Below are positions 47,129 through 56,155 of a DNA stretch of 64,000 bases, piece after piece. Below the pieces are notes generated by a model. It ran no database searches. It saw only the letters and a list, made by a program, of their open reading frames with translations, and was not told the origin of the DNA. Source of the stretch: Marinifilum fragile JCM 15579. Lineage in GTDB: Bacteria > Bacteroidota > Bacteroidia > Bacteroidales > Marinifilaceae. The stretch's first letter is position 1; every line of letters begins with the position of its first letter. The DNA lies in NCBI RefSeq assembly GCF_001310955.1, contig NZ_BAZX01000003.1, positions 186,001-250,000 of the forward strand, given 5' to 3'. A program made the translations under genes and the position numbers.

Positions 47129-48082
47129 ATGAGTAATTTTTTGAAGCTAATTCGTTTTCCAAACCTACTAATTATAGCATTGGTTCAGTATGTAATGCGG
47201 TATTTTATTATAGAACCAATCTTGGGGATCAATAGTATTAAGCTACAGTTTTCCGATGTTGAATTTGCCATGCTGGTTTTGGCCACAGTTTGTATGGCTG
47301 CTGCTGGCTATATTATTAACGATTATTTTGATACAAAGGCTGATCGTTTTAACAAAAAGGATGTAATTGTAGGAAGAAAAATTACCAGAAGAATTGCTTT
47401 GGTAATGCATCAGGTGTTAACTGGTATTTCAATTTTGCTTGGCGGATATGTATCCTATAGTGTAGGACATTGGCAGTTTGTTTTCATTTTTTTTATGGCT
47501 GGAGGCTTGCTTTGGTTTTATTCAACCTCTTACAAGTACTATTTTCTCTTGGGAAGTTTACTTATGGCAATGGTTGCAGCAGCAGTTCCATTATTGGTGG
47601 TTATTTATGAAATACCGCCTTTGAATAAAACTTATGCAGATGTTTTACTGGCTTCAAAAACAAATTTCAATTATTTACTGTATTGGGTTGGAGCATTCTC
47701 GTTTTTTGCATTTTTTGGAGTGCTGATCGGTCAATTTATCCGGGATATGCTTTCTTTAAAAGGAGATAAAGAAATTCAAAGACAAAGCTTACCAGTTGTT
47801 ATTGGTTTGAAATGGGCAAAAGTGATTATTGTAGTATTGATATTATTTTTATCTGCATCAGTTTTTGGAGTTTGGTATCAATTCTTAAATGCGCCTATGG
47901 ATAAAATTACGCCTTGGTATTTCACCATACTTATTATTCTGCCATTGATTTTATTAGCATATCAAGTAGTTAAATTTAAAGAAGGTGATCTATTTAAACT
48001 GGGCAAATTTTTACTTCGATTCGCTTTTTTGGCAGGAATATCTTATGCCTTTGTTGTCAATTATATTGTCGAAAAATTATAA
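47129..48082 (+). CDS. UbiA-family prenyltransferase
   Basis: 317 residues and about eight or nine membrane helices. The first aspartate-rich motif NDYFDTKAD (64-72) binds the prenyl diphosphate through magnesium. The second, in IGQFIRDMLSLKGDKE, is the usual partner. This group in Bacteroidota is often annotated as geranylgeranylglycerol-phosphate geranylgeranyltransferase-like, but UbiA relatives also make quinones and haem A, so the acceptor is uncertain. It follows the kdsC-like gene after 95 bases and precedes Maf by 58 bases. Confidence 0.9.
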   Translation: MSNFLKLIRFPNLLIIALVQYVMRYFIIEPILGINSIKLQFSDVEFAMLVLATVCMAAAGYIINDYFDTKADRFNKKDVIVGRKITRRIALVMHQVLTGISILLGGYVSYSVGHWQFVFIFFMAGGLLWFYSTSYKYYFLLGSLLMAMVAAAVPLLVVIYEIPPLNKTYADVLLASKTNFNYLLYWVGAFSFFAFFGVLIGQFIRDMLSLKGDKEIQRQSLPVVIGLKWAKVIIVVLILFLSASVFGVWYQFLNAPMDKITPWYFTILIILPLILLAYQVVKFKEGDLFKLGKFLLRFAFLAGISYAFVVNYIVEKL

Positions 48083-48140
48083 AGATTAGTTATGAAAGTA
48101 ATTCATAATTGATCATTTATAACTCATAATTAATAGAACC

Positions 48141-48719
48141 ATGTTGAATAATCTTAAAGATTATCATTTAATATTAGCTTCTCAATCTCCACGTAGACAT
48201 CAAATGTTGAAAGAATTGGGATTAGAATTTGAAATTAGAACCAAGGAGGTTGATGAGGTTTATCCTGAAGGATTGTCACCAGAAGAAATTCCTGTTTATT
48301 TGGCAGAATTAAAGGCTTCTGCATTTGAATCTGATTTTACAAACAATGAATTGGTAATTACTGCTGACACTATTGTATGTATTGACGATTGGATTCTAGG
48401 AAAACCTAAAGATAGAGAAGATGCATTTAAGATGTTAAGCGCGCTATCAGGTAGATCGCATCAGGTAATCAGTGGAGTTTGCTTAAAAAGTAAAGGTAAA
48501 AAAGTAAGTTTTTCCACTACCACCAATGTTCATTTTAAAGAGTTGTCAAAGCAAGAGATTGATTACTATATCGATAATTATGAGCCTTTCGATAAAGCTG
48601 GAGCCTATGGCATTCAGGAATGGATTGGCTTTATTGGAATTGATGGGATTGAAGGATCATACTTTAATGTTGTAGGTTTGCCAATTCAAAGATTATATGA
48701 AGAGTTAACAAGATTTTAA
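48141..48719 (+). CDS. maf: Maf-family nucleoside triphosphate pyrophosphatase
   Basis: 192 residues. LASQSPRRHQML (N-terminal substrate loop), ITADTIVCIDDWILGKPKD (metal-binding aspartate) and the GRSHQVISGVCL and GAYGIQE segments are the Maf signature. These enzymes hydrolyse non-canonical or pyrimidine NTPs to NMP and pyrophosphate; the YhdE-like subgroup acts on dTTP and UTP. The dTTP/UTP subgroup is suggested by the KDREDAF and QEW blocks but is not proven. Translation reading is clean and the length is normal. Confidence 0.93.
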   Translation: MLNNLKDYHLILASQSPRRHQMLKELGLEFEIRTKEVDEVYPEGLSPEEIPVYLAELKASAFESDFTNNELVITADTIVCIDDWILGKPKDREDAFKMLSALSGRSHQVISGVCLKSKGKKVSFSTTTNVHFKELSKQEIDYYIDNYEPFDKAGAYGIQEWIGFIGIDGIEGSYFNVVGLPIQRLYEELTRF

Positions 48720-48745
48720 ACAACTATACTAAAACATAGACCATT

Positions 48746-50925
48746 ATGAGAAAGATTAGCTTGCTTTTATTGGCAGTATTACTGCTAATAGGAAGCACTG
48801 TGAAAGCGGATGAGGGAATGTGGATTCCAATGCTTTTAAAGAAGTACAATATTGAAGACATGCAGAAAGCTGGTTTCAAGTTAACTGCAGAAGATATTTA
48901 CGACATTAACCAGGCATGTTTAAAAGATGCTGTGGTTGGACTTGGTAGAGAGGGAAGACCATTTCATCACTTTTGTACCGGGGAATTGGTTTCAGACCAA
49001 GGTTTGATGATTACGAATCACCATTGTGGATATGGTGCAATCCAATCACATTCAACCCTTGAGCATGATTACTTAAAAGATGGTTTCTGGGCCATGAGTC
49101 GTGAAGAGGAATTGGCAAATGAAGGAATTACAGCTTCATTTTTAATTCGTATGGCTGATGTTACAGTGAAGGTATTGGATGGTGTAACTGATGATATGAA
49201 GGAATCTGATCGTCAGAAGTTGATTAAGAAAAACACTAAAGCTATTATTGAAGAGGCGGAAAAAGATACTAACTACAGAGCAAGTGTGAAGGCTTATTTC
49301 AACGGTAATCAGTACTTCATGGCTGTATACGAAATCTTTAAAGATGTACGTTTAGTAGGAGCTCCTCCTTCAGCAATTGGTAAGTTTGGTGGTGATACAG
49401 ACAATTGGATGTGGCCACGTCATACTGGTGACTTTTCAATGTTCAGAATCTATGCAGGAAAAGACAATAAGCCTGCTTCGTATTCAAAAGATAATGTGCC
49501 TTTAAAGCCTAAACAGTCATTCAAAATCTCATTAAAAGGAGTAAATCAGGATGATTTTACCATGGTTTTTGGATACCCTGGAACAACAACAGAATACCTG
49601 ACATCTTATGCTTTAAAAATGATGACAGAGGTTGATAATCCTCATAAAATCAAAATCAGAACCAAGAAGTTGGATTTGATGCGTGCAGATATGGATGCTT
49701 CGCCAATGGTTAGAATTCAATATTCGGCTAAATATGCTGGTGTTGCTAACTCTTGGAAAAGATGGCAAGGTGAAATTAAAGGATTGAATCGATTGAATGC
49801 AATTGAGAAGAAAGAGGCTCTTGAGAAGAAATTTGAAGAGTGGGCAAACTCTACTCCTGAATTGAAGAAGAAATATGCTGGTATTCTGGCTAAAATGAAA
49901 GCATATTACAACCAGGTAACTCCACTTAGCTTAGCTCGAGATTATGCAATGGAAGCTGGATTTAGAGGAGCTGAAACTGTAGGTTTGGCTGGTAAATTCA
50001 AAACTCTATCAATCTTAAGAAAGAGGATTCAGAAAAGATTCAACCTGAATTATACAAATTAAAGGAAGAAAGTGCAAAATTCTTTAAGAATTTCAACCTG
50101 CCAACAGAGAAAAAATTACTGGCAGCTACTTTAAAAATGTATAGTGAAAATTTATCTGATGAATTTTTACCTGAGGAGATAAAGAATATCAAGCAAAAAT
50201 ACAAAGGTGATTTTGAGGCGTTTGCAGAAAAAGCATTTGCAAAATCGATATTTGCCAGTCAAGCTAAATTAGATCAGTTCATTGATAATTATAAAGTTTC
50301 TCAAGCTAAAAAATTAAGCAAGGATCCTTTGTTTGTATTATCAAGTGACATCTCATTTTTCTATGGCTCTAGAATAGCTCCTGATTACAATAAAATCATG
50401 GATCAGATTGATAAGCTACAACGCACATATATGGCAGGTTTAATGGAAATGCAACCAGAAAAGGTATTTTATCCTGATGCAAATTCAACTTTCCGAGTTC
50501 ATTATGGTAAAGTGTTTGGTTATAAACCAAGAAATGCTGTAAGCTATGCTCATTACACAACACTGGATGGAATCATAGAAAAAGATAATCCTGAAATTTT
50601 CGATTACGATGTACCTCAAAAATTAAGAGATCTTTATGACTCAAAAGATTTTGGTGATTATGCAAATGCCAAAGGTGAAATGCCAGTTTGTTTTGCAGCA
50701 ACCAATCATACTACAGGGGGAAATTCAGGTAGTCCGGTTTTGAATGCAAATGGAGAGTTAATTGGGTTGAATTTCGACCGTGCCTGGGAAGGTGTGATGT
50801 CTGATTTGATGTATGATCCTGAAATTTGTAGAAATGTATCTCTTGATATCAGATATGTTCTTTTTATTGTAGATAAGTTTGCTGGAGCAGGTTATTTACT
50901 TGATGAAATGAATATTGTAAGATAA
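48746..50925 (+). CDS. S46 family dipeptidyl-peptidase, DPP11 type (frame break)
   Basis: About 726 residues after adding one base in the A run at 50000-50003. A signal peptide (MRKISLLLLAVLLLIGSTVKA) sends it to the periplasm. The chymotrypsin-type triad has histidine in TNHHCGYG (H93) and serine in GGNSGSPV (S661 after repair). R679 in GLNFDRAW is 18 residues after the serine, as in Porphyromonas gingivalis DPP11 (S655, R673), where this arginine selects Asp or Glu at P1; DPP7 has glycine there. It therefore probably releases acidic dipeptides from peptides. It lies 26 bases after maf and is followed by a terminator. Confidence 0.93.
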
Positions 50926-50949
50926 GGTCATTTTTATATATTAACAAAA

Positions 50950-50981
50950 AAGGAATTACCGATTGGGTAATTCCTTTTTTT
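50950..50981 (+). terminator. Terminator of the S46 peptidase gene
   Basis: AGGAATTACC / GGTAATTCCT perfect 10-base stem, five-base loop, then a run of T. A second A run on the other side could serve the opposite strand too. Confidence 0.9.
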
Positions 50982-51130
50982 GTTTGATAATTAAACAGAC
51001 ATGAAAAGAAAACTAAAGTTGATGTTGTTTGTCTGTTTGTAATAATTACCCTAAAGTTAATATTCTATTTTAGAAATTACTAATCTTCTTTAGAGATTAT
51101 GGGTTTACAGGTTCAATCTGTTTTTTCTAA

Positions 51131-51937
51131 CTAATTGCACGGTAGGTAATAATCCTTTAATGGATTAATAAAAAGAATTGGGTTTTTATTATTACGCAAA
51201 TGTTTTTTAATCTCAGCAGGACCAAAATATTTGTTTAATAATCCATTATTTTTTTGAGATAACAGAACAATTAAATCAGAGTGGAATTGTTCAGAAAACG
51301 AATAGGCATCTTGTTTCAACCAGTTACTACTTCTCTCTGATTTTACAATTTTATAATCAAAATTGAATTGCTCATACATTCTCTTGGTAAAAATTAGTGT
51401 AGCCTTAATTTTTCTTTGAGCTGATTCAGTTTTGTGGTTGGCAACAAATAAATGAATTACTGCCTGATTAAAGCGTCCAAAATAGCTTGCCCATATCATT
51501 TTTTCTTTTGTTTCTCTTTTGAAATCAACAGGCACAGTAATATTTTGGTAATTACACTTTTCCTCGCTTTTTTCTCCTAGCAAAATGCTTGGGATTTTGG
51601 CCTTGTATAAATAAGTGAAAACCTCATTCTGTTTAATCGCAGAAAGCTTACCTTTTGCAAATTCCGTAACAATAAAAATGGCTTCAAGTTGCTGAATTGT
51701 ATTATTGGGTTCAATCGCCAGGTTTCCCAATGATATTTCCTTGTAAGCTATGTTTTCCGTATTCAGCTCATCAATTAAACTTATTGGCAATTTATTATTG
51801 GAAGTACTTTTTGAAATTTGGGCAAATGCTACCTCTGTTTTAAATATAGATGCTAGCTTAAATGCATGCACTATTGCCTTTCTCATATAATTTTGATCTT
51901 GAATAAAGACCAGTATATGTTGTGTTTTTCTCCCCAT
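51131..51937 (-). CDS. Universal-stress-protein-like protein
   Basis: 268 residues, about twice the usual UspA length. It begins GRKTQHILVFIQDQNYMRKAIVHAFKLAS, a USP-like first strand and helix. A second half contains NITVPVDFKRETKEKMIWASYFGRF and a further USP-like segment, so this looks like a tandem USP domain protein. The ATP-binding GxGxxG-type motif is not clear. The upstream 5' region has an inverted repeat TTTGCT/AGCAAA at 51953-51969. It is transcribed away from the hydrogenase operon; a role in redox or stress response is guesswork. Confidence 0.65.
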   Translation of the reverse strand: MGRKTQHILVFIQDQNYMRKAIVHAFKLASIFKTEVAFAQISKSTSNNKLPISLIDELNTENIAYKEISLGNLAIEPNNTIQQLEAIFIVTEFAKGKLSAIKQNEVFTYLYKAKIPSILLGEKSEEKCNYQNITVPVDFKRETKEKMIWASYFGRFNQAVIHLFVANHKTESAQRKIKATLIFTKRMYEQFNFDYKIVKSERSSNWLKQDAYSFSEQFHSDLIVLLSQKNNGLLNKYFGPAEIKKHLRNNKNPILFINPLKDYYLPCN

Positions 51938-51969
51938 TAATTAAAGAAATAATTTGCTAAATGAGCAAA

Positions 51970-52255
51970 ATGTATCCAGCTATAAGGCGAATATACTTAA
52001 AAAAAATCTCCTACCTAATAATAACAAACTTATAGTTTAATCTTAATTTTTAAATAGATTCTGAGAACTAAGGCTTAAAAACAAGATCGTATTTTTATTT
52101 AGAATTGATAGTTTATGGGGTATTATTTAGACTAATTATGTATTTGATTAAAATAAATCTATTCCTTTAAATATCATTTATTAATATACCTCAAATTCTT
52201 ATCTTAGTGCCGTTAAGAAAGACTGAAAAGATAAACATAACTTAATACTGCGATA
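51970..52255 (+). other. Intergenic region upstream of the hydrogenase-associated operon
   Basis: AT-rich, no gene. A weak -7 candidate TATCTTAG (one mismatch to TAnnTTTG) is at 52200-52207, about 50 bases before the first gene of the operon. No other strong promoter was found, which may mean that an alternative sigma factor or an activator is needed. Confidence 0.35.
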
Positions 52256-52603
52256 ATGGTGAAAGTAGCAGATGTGGTTGATAAACTTAATGCGCGTGTT
52301 ATTTGTGGAAGCAGTAATATGGATCAAGAAATTCAATTTGGATTTGCTTCGGATTTAATGAGTGACGTACTAACCATAGATACAGAAAATCTTCTTTTAA
52401 TAACAGGTTTAAATAATCTGCAGACCATTCGTACATCGGAAATGTCTGATATATCTTTCATTTTGTTTGTAAGAGATAAGAAGGCAACAGAGGAAATGAA
52501 ACAGTTGGCATGTGAGAATGAGATGACTTTACTTGAATGTGGTCATTCAATGTTTAGTGCTTGTTCAATTTTAAACGAGATAGGTTTACAGCCTGTGTAT
52601 TAA
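52256..52603 (+). CDS. DRTGG-like small protein, first copy
   Basis: 115 residues. It begins VKVADVVDKLNARVICGSSN, then GFASDLMSDVLT and an alternation of strands and helices. It aligns with the protein encoded at 54399 (GYTSDLLSDVMG), so the operon holds two paralogues. The fold suggested by these blocks is the DRTGG / HPr-kinase N-terminal-like domain, a small non-catalytic ligand- or partner-binding module. In Firmicutes and Thermotogales such proteins sit beside [FeFe]-hydrogenase genes. No catalytic residues are apparent. It is 9 bases before the ATPase gene. Confidence 0.65.
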   Translation: MVKVADVVDKLNARVICGSSNMDQEIQFGFASDLMSDVLTIDTENLLLITGLNNLQTIRTSEMSDISFILFVRDKKATEEMKQLACENEMTLLECGHSMFSACSILNEIGLQPVY

Positions 52604-52612
52604 TAGACGAGA

Positions 52613-53026
52613 ATGGAATTTAAGTTTGCAATAGAAGGCGGTAATTTTTCTAAAGCAGGATCAGCTTCGAGCGAAGTGAAAAAAATCCTAAAACAGCTAA
52701 ATGTAAATCCTAAAATTATAAAAAGAACAGTTGTTTCATTATATGAGGCAGAAGTTAATGTTGTGGCTCATGCTTTTGAAGGCTGCATGAATGTGGATAT
52801 TGATACTGACAAGATTATCGTAAAGATTGAAGATAAAGGTCCTGGAATTCCTGATATTGATCAGGCCATGCAAGAAGGATACTCCACAGCTACACCACAG
52901 GTAAGAGAAATGGGGTTTGGTGCTGGAATGGGATTGCCAAACATCAAGCGAAATTCTGATCAAATGAACATTACTAGCAAGGTTGATGTAGGTACAGAGG
53001 TTGAAATCATAAATTATTTCGGATAG
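52613..53026 (+). CDS. Stand-alone HATPase, anti-sigma-factor-like (RsbW type)
   Basis: 137 residues, a GHKL ATPase domain. The N box is in YEAEVNVVAHAF, the G1 box in IEDKGPGIPD and the G2 box in GFGAGMGLPNIKR. There is no histidine phosphoacceptor domain. This is the layout of RsbW/SpoIIAB-type serine kinases that bind sigma factors or anti-anti-sigma factors. A gene of this kind next to DRTGG-like and iron-sulphur proteins suggests control of gene expression by redox or hydrogen status. Its stop abuts the next start directly (53026/53027), so the two are translationally coupled. Confidence 0.82.
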   Translation: MEFKFAIEGGNFSKAGSASSEVKKILKQLNVNPKIIKRTVVSLYEAEVNVVAHAFEGCMNVDIDTDKIIVKIEDKGPGIPDIDQAMQEGYSTATPQVREMGFGAGMGLPNIKRNSDQMNITSKVDVGTEVEIINYFG

Positions 53027-54394
53027 ATGGAGCAAACTCATTTTTATCACGCATTAAAGGTAGTTGATGAAGTGTGTATCGGATGTACGCACTGTATGAA
53101 CGTATGCCCAACTGCCGCTATTCGTGTAAAAAATGGTACTGCTGATATAAATAAAAATGCTTGCGTTGATTGTGGTGAATGCTTACAAGCATGCCCTGTT
53201 AATGCAATAATTGTCGAGCAAGATGATTTCACTCAAATCTTTAACTATAAACAAAGAGTAGCTCTTTTACCTACTGTTTTACTTGGACAATTTCCTGATG
53301 ATGTTTCCGAGGTTCAAATCTATAATGAAATTAAAAATCTTGGATTTACTCATGTTTATGAGGTAGATGGCGCTGTAGATGTGTTAATTGATTCTACTAA
53401 AAAATTCATGCACAAGCATCACCAGGAGAGACCTTTTATTTCAAGTTTTTGCCCTGCCATAGTTCGTTTAATACAGGTTAAATTCCCAGCTTTAGTTGAC
53501 AATATTATTCGCTTAAAGCCTGTAATTGATATTTCTGCTCAGTTTTATCGCAAGAAACTAGAAGATAAAGGCTATTCTAAGGAAGAAATAGGAATTTTTT
53601 ATGTGACTCCTTGTGCGGCAAAAATTGCTGCTGTAAAAAGTCCTGTGGGAGAGGAAGAATCTTTAATAGATGGAGTTATTAATATGGATTTCATCTATAA
53701 TAAGGTTTTGTTGAGTATTAAGAATAGTAATAAGGAAACTAAAAAATATCCGGAAAATATTCATATGTCTCGACGAAGCATTGGTTGGACGTTAACAACG
53801 GGGGAGGCATCGAGATACTCAGGAAGGTGTTTGGCTATTGATGAGATTCATAATGTAATTGAAGTTTTGGAAAAGTTAGAGAACGAAGAAATAACGGATG
53901 TCGACTTTTTGGAACTTCGAGCTTGTGATCACTCTTGTGCTGGTGGAGTACTGGCAACGGAGAATCGTTTTCTTGCGATTGAACGTTTGAGAAAACGTGC
54001 AGCTTGGTATCATAGAAACAAGCCAATGATATTGCCCGAAAGAGAGATTGACCTGTATAAGCCATATTTGCAGGAAAACATCTCAATCAATAAAGTGGAA
54101 CCACGATCGATTTTAAGTTTAGATTCGGATATGATGGTTGCCATGAAGAAAATGAAGAAAATTAATCGCATTATGAAAGTTCTTCCCGGAATCGATTGTG
54201 GAGCTTGTGGAGCACCACGCTGTCAGGCTTTGGCAGAGGATGTGGTTCAGGGGAAGGCTAAAATGACACAATGTGTTTTTCTTCAAAAGATGTTAACCAA
54301 AGAAGGTTTGATATCTCCTCAAGAATCATTTGATATTTCAGAAGATACTTGGGGTAAAAGCAGGTTTGAAAAAAAGAATTTAAACGATCATTAG
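53027..54394 (+). CDS. Hydrogenase-like iron-sulphur sensor protein (HsfB type)
   Basis: 455 residues in three parts. Two [4Fe-4S] ferredoxin motifs use C17, C20, C23, C27 and C46, C49, C52, C56. An [FeFe]-hydrogenase large-subunit-like domain follows. Cysteines matching H-cluster ligands are kept: C142 (SSFCPA), C196 (TPCAAK), C300 and C304 (RACDHSC). The proton-relay cysteine before C142 is F141 and the GGGQP stretch is lost, so catalysis is unlikely. A C-terminal extra [4Fe-4S] motif has C391, C394, C399 and C416 (CGACGAPRC). This composition matches HsfB-like sensory proteins found beside bifurcating hydrogenases. It is five bases before the second DRTGG-like gene. Confidence 0.85.
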   Translation: MEQTHFYHALKVVDEVCIGCTHCMNVCPTAAIRVKNGTADINKNACVDCGECLQACPVNAIIVEQDDFTQIFNYKQRVALLPTVLLGQFPDDVSEVQIYNEIKNLGFTHVYEVDGAVDVLIDSTKKFMHKHHQERPFISSFCPAIVRLIQVKFPALVDNIIRLKPVIDISAQFYRKKLEDKGYSKEEIGIFYVTPCAAKIAAVKSPVGEEESLIDGVINMDFIYNKVLLSIKNSNKETKKYPENIHMSRRSIGWTLTTGEASRYSGRCLAIDEIHNVIEVLEKLENEEITDVDFLELRACDHSCAGGVLATENRFLAIERLRKRAAWYHRNKPMILPEREIDLYKPYLQENISINKVEPRSILSLDSDMMVAMKKMKKINRIMKVLPGIDCGACGAPRCQALAEDVVQGKAKMTQCVFLQKMLTKEGLISPQESFDISEDTWGKSRFEKKNLNDH

Positions 54395-54398
54395 TATT

Positions 54399-54740
54399 AT
54401 GATAGTACAAGATATAGTTGAAAAATTAGGACTGAAAGTTTGTTCAGGAGCAAATGGATTGAATCGTGAAATTGAAGGAGGTTATACTTCGGATTTGTTA
54501 AGCGATGTTATGGGAAATGCAGATGAAAACCATGTTTGGGTAACATTGCAAACTCATAAAAATATCATGGCAATTGCCTCTTTAAAAGAATTGGCAGCTA
54601 TTGTTTTGGTAAAAGGATATGAGCCTGAAGCAGATACTTTGGAACAAAGTAATGAGGAAGGAATTCCAATTCTTTCTTCAGAGGAGGAAGCTTTTGAACT
54701 GACTGGGAAATTATATGAAATCATAAATCAGGCAAAGTAG
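54399..54740 (+). CDS. DRTGG-like small protein, second copy
   Basis: 113 residues. IVQDIVEKLGLKVCSGANG and GGYTSDLLSDVMGNADENHVWVT parallel the gene at 52256, and the two differ mainly in their C-terminal thirds. Small non-catalytic DRTGG / HPr-kinase-N-like fold by similarity of blocks. The pair flanks the HATPase and the hydrogenase-like sensor gene, which suggests that one copy partners each. It starts 4 bases after the sensor gene; the next gene begins 99 bases later. Confidence 0.65.
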   Translation: MIVQDIVEKLGLKVCSGANGLNREIEGGYTSDLLSDVMGNADENHVWVTLQTHKNIMAIASLKELAAIVLVKGYEPEADTLEQSNEEGIPILSSEEEAFELTGKLYEIINQAK

Positions 54741-54839
54741 AATGAAACAAGCATGATTAAAATAATTATTAAATAGTAGGACAATAATTATTTTAATCTT
54801 GTGGCTTCCATCTGACAAATTGCTAAAAATTATAAACAG

Positions 54840-55583
54840 ATGAACAAATACCGGGCAGATTTGCATACGCACACTGTTTTATCTCCCTGCGGAGACTTGG
54901 AGATGAGTCCGGTAAATATTGTTCAAAAAACCAAAGAATGTGGTATTGACATATTGGGAATAACCGACCACAATTCAACTTTGCACGCACCGCTAATTAA
55001 AGAATTGGCAGCAAAGGAAGGAATTATGGTTTTGATGGGAGCAGAGGTAACAACCAAAGAAGAGGTGCATTGCTTGTGCTTTTTTGAGAATGAGGAAAAG
55101 CTTTCTGAATTTCAGAAATACTTAGATCAGCATTTGCCAAAAATACCTAATGACGAGAATAAATTTGGATATCAGGTAGTGGTAAACGAGAAAGAGGAGA
55201 TTATTGATGAAATAGAATGCCTTTTGATTTCAGGATTGAATCAAAGTATAGAAGAAATTGAAAGAAAAGTTCACGAATTGGAAGGATTGTTTATTCCCGC
55301 TCATATTAATAAGATGATGAACAGCATTATCAGTCAGCTAGGATTTTTACCTCCGGATTTGAATGTTGATGCATTGGAACTCTCTCATCATATAACAAAA
55401 GAAGAGTTCTTAAAAAAGAATAAGTATTTGAGCAAGTACAACTTTATTAAAAGTTCGGATGCTCATTATATAGAAAATGTCGGAAATAAGTGGACCAATT
55501 TCTTTATGGAAGAATTAAGTTTTTGTGAAGTAAGAAAAGCGTTGAGATTAGAAGAAGGTCGAAAAGTAGAGATTGAAGAATGA
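54840..55583 (+). CDS. PHP-domain phosphoesterase
   Basis: 247 residues. The polymerase and histidinol-phosphatase (PHP) motifs are all visible: ADLHTHTVLSPCGDLEMSP (motif I), GITDHNS (motif II), GAEVTTKEE (motif III), PAHINK and SSDAHY (motif IV). The trinuclear metal site should be functional. Family members hydrolyse phosphate esters, 3',5'-nucleoside bisphosphates or short RNA/DNA. The gene overlaps the next one by four bases (ATGA), so the two are translationally coupled. Its place inside a hydrogenase-linked operon is a recurring but poorly explained association. Confidence 0.88.
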   Translation: MNKYRADLHTHTVLSPCGDLEMSPVNIVQKTKECGIDILGITDHNSTLHAPLIKELAAKEGIMVLMGAEVTTKEEVHCLCFFENEEKLSEFQKYLDQHLPKIPNDENKFGYQVVVNEKEEIIDEIECLLISGLNQSIEEIERKVHELEGLFIPAHINKMMNSIISQLGFLPPDLNVDALELSHHITKEEFLKKNKYLSKYNFIKSSDAHYIENVGNKWTNFFMEELSFCEVRKALRLEEGRKVEIEE

Positions 55584-56116
55584 AAGATTTGTCGATGCAC
55601 ATAATGGATATCATCCAAAATTCAGTGAGAGCTGAAGCATCTTTGGTTGAATTGAAAATTACCGAAAGTCAGAAAGAGGACTTGTTTTCAATCTCGATTA
55701 AAGACAATGGTTTTGGAATGTCTGAAGAGGTATTGGCTAAAGCGATTGATCCTTTTTTTACAACCAGAACTACACGTAAAGTAGGTTTGGGATTGTCATT
55801 GTTAAAGCAAAATGCTGAAATGACAGGAGGAAAGATGGAGATATCATCTAAGGTAGGGGTTGGTACTGAGTTGAAAGCAACTTTTTCACACAAGCACCTT
55901 GATCGACCTGCATTAGGAGATATAGCAGGAACAATGGTCTTGTTGGTTGGGGCAAATCCTGAAATGGATTTTGTTTACACGCATATTACCGATGGGGGTG
56001 AATATATTTTTGATACAAAAGAAGTAAAGGAAGTTTTGGATGATATGCCGGTTTCAGATCCGAATATCATGCGATACTTAAAGGAAATGATTAAAGAGAA
56101 CCTAAACACATTATAA
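55580..56116 (+). CDS. Second stand-alone HATPase
   Basis: 178 residues. The GHKL ATPase boxes are N (MDIIQNSVRAEAS), G1 (KDNGFGMSEEVL), F (DPFFTTRTTRK) and G2 (GLGLSLLKQNAEMTGG). An extra C-terminal segment has no recognisable domain. Its ATPase core resembles histidine-kinase CA domains more than RsbW, but no dimerisation or phosphoacceptor histidine domain precedes it. The F-box phenylalanines are intact, so it should bind ATP. It is coupled to the PHP gene by a four-base overlap and lies 40 bases before the ferredoxin-fold gene. Confidence 0.85.
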   Translation: MKDLSMHIMDIIQNSVRAEASLVELKITESQKEDLFSISIKDNGFGMSEEVLAKAIDPFFTTRTTRKVGLGLSLLKQNAEMTGGKMEISSKVGVGTELKATFSHKHLDRPALGDIAGTMVLLVGANPEMDFVYTHITDGGEYIFDTKEVKEVLDDMPVSDPNIMRYLKEMIKENLNTL

Positions 56117-56155
56117 TATAGATAATTAAATTCTAACCTTTAATAATTTGAGATT

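Noticed and set aside
53027-54394. A second catalytic [FeFe]-hydrogenase
   Set aside because: The proton-relay cysteine and the GGGQP block are missing and the gene sits with regulatory partners, so a sensory role is more likely.
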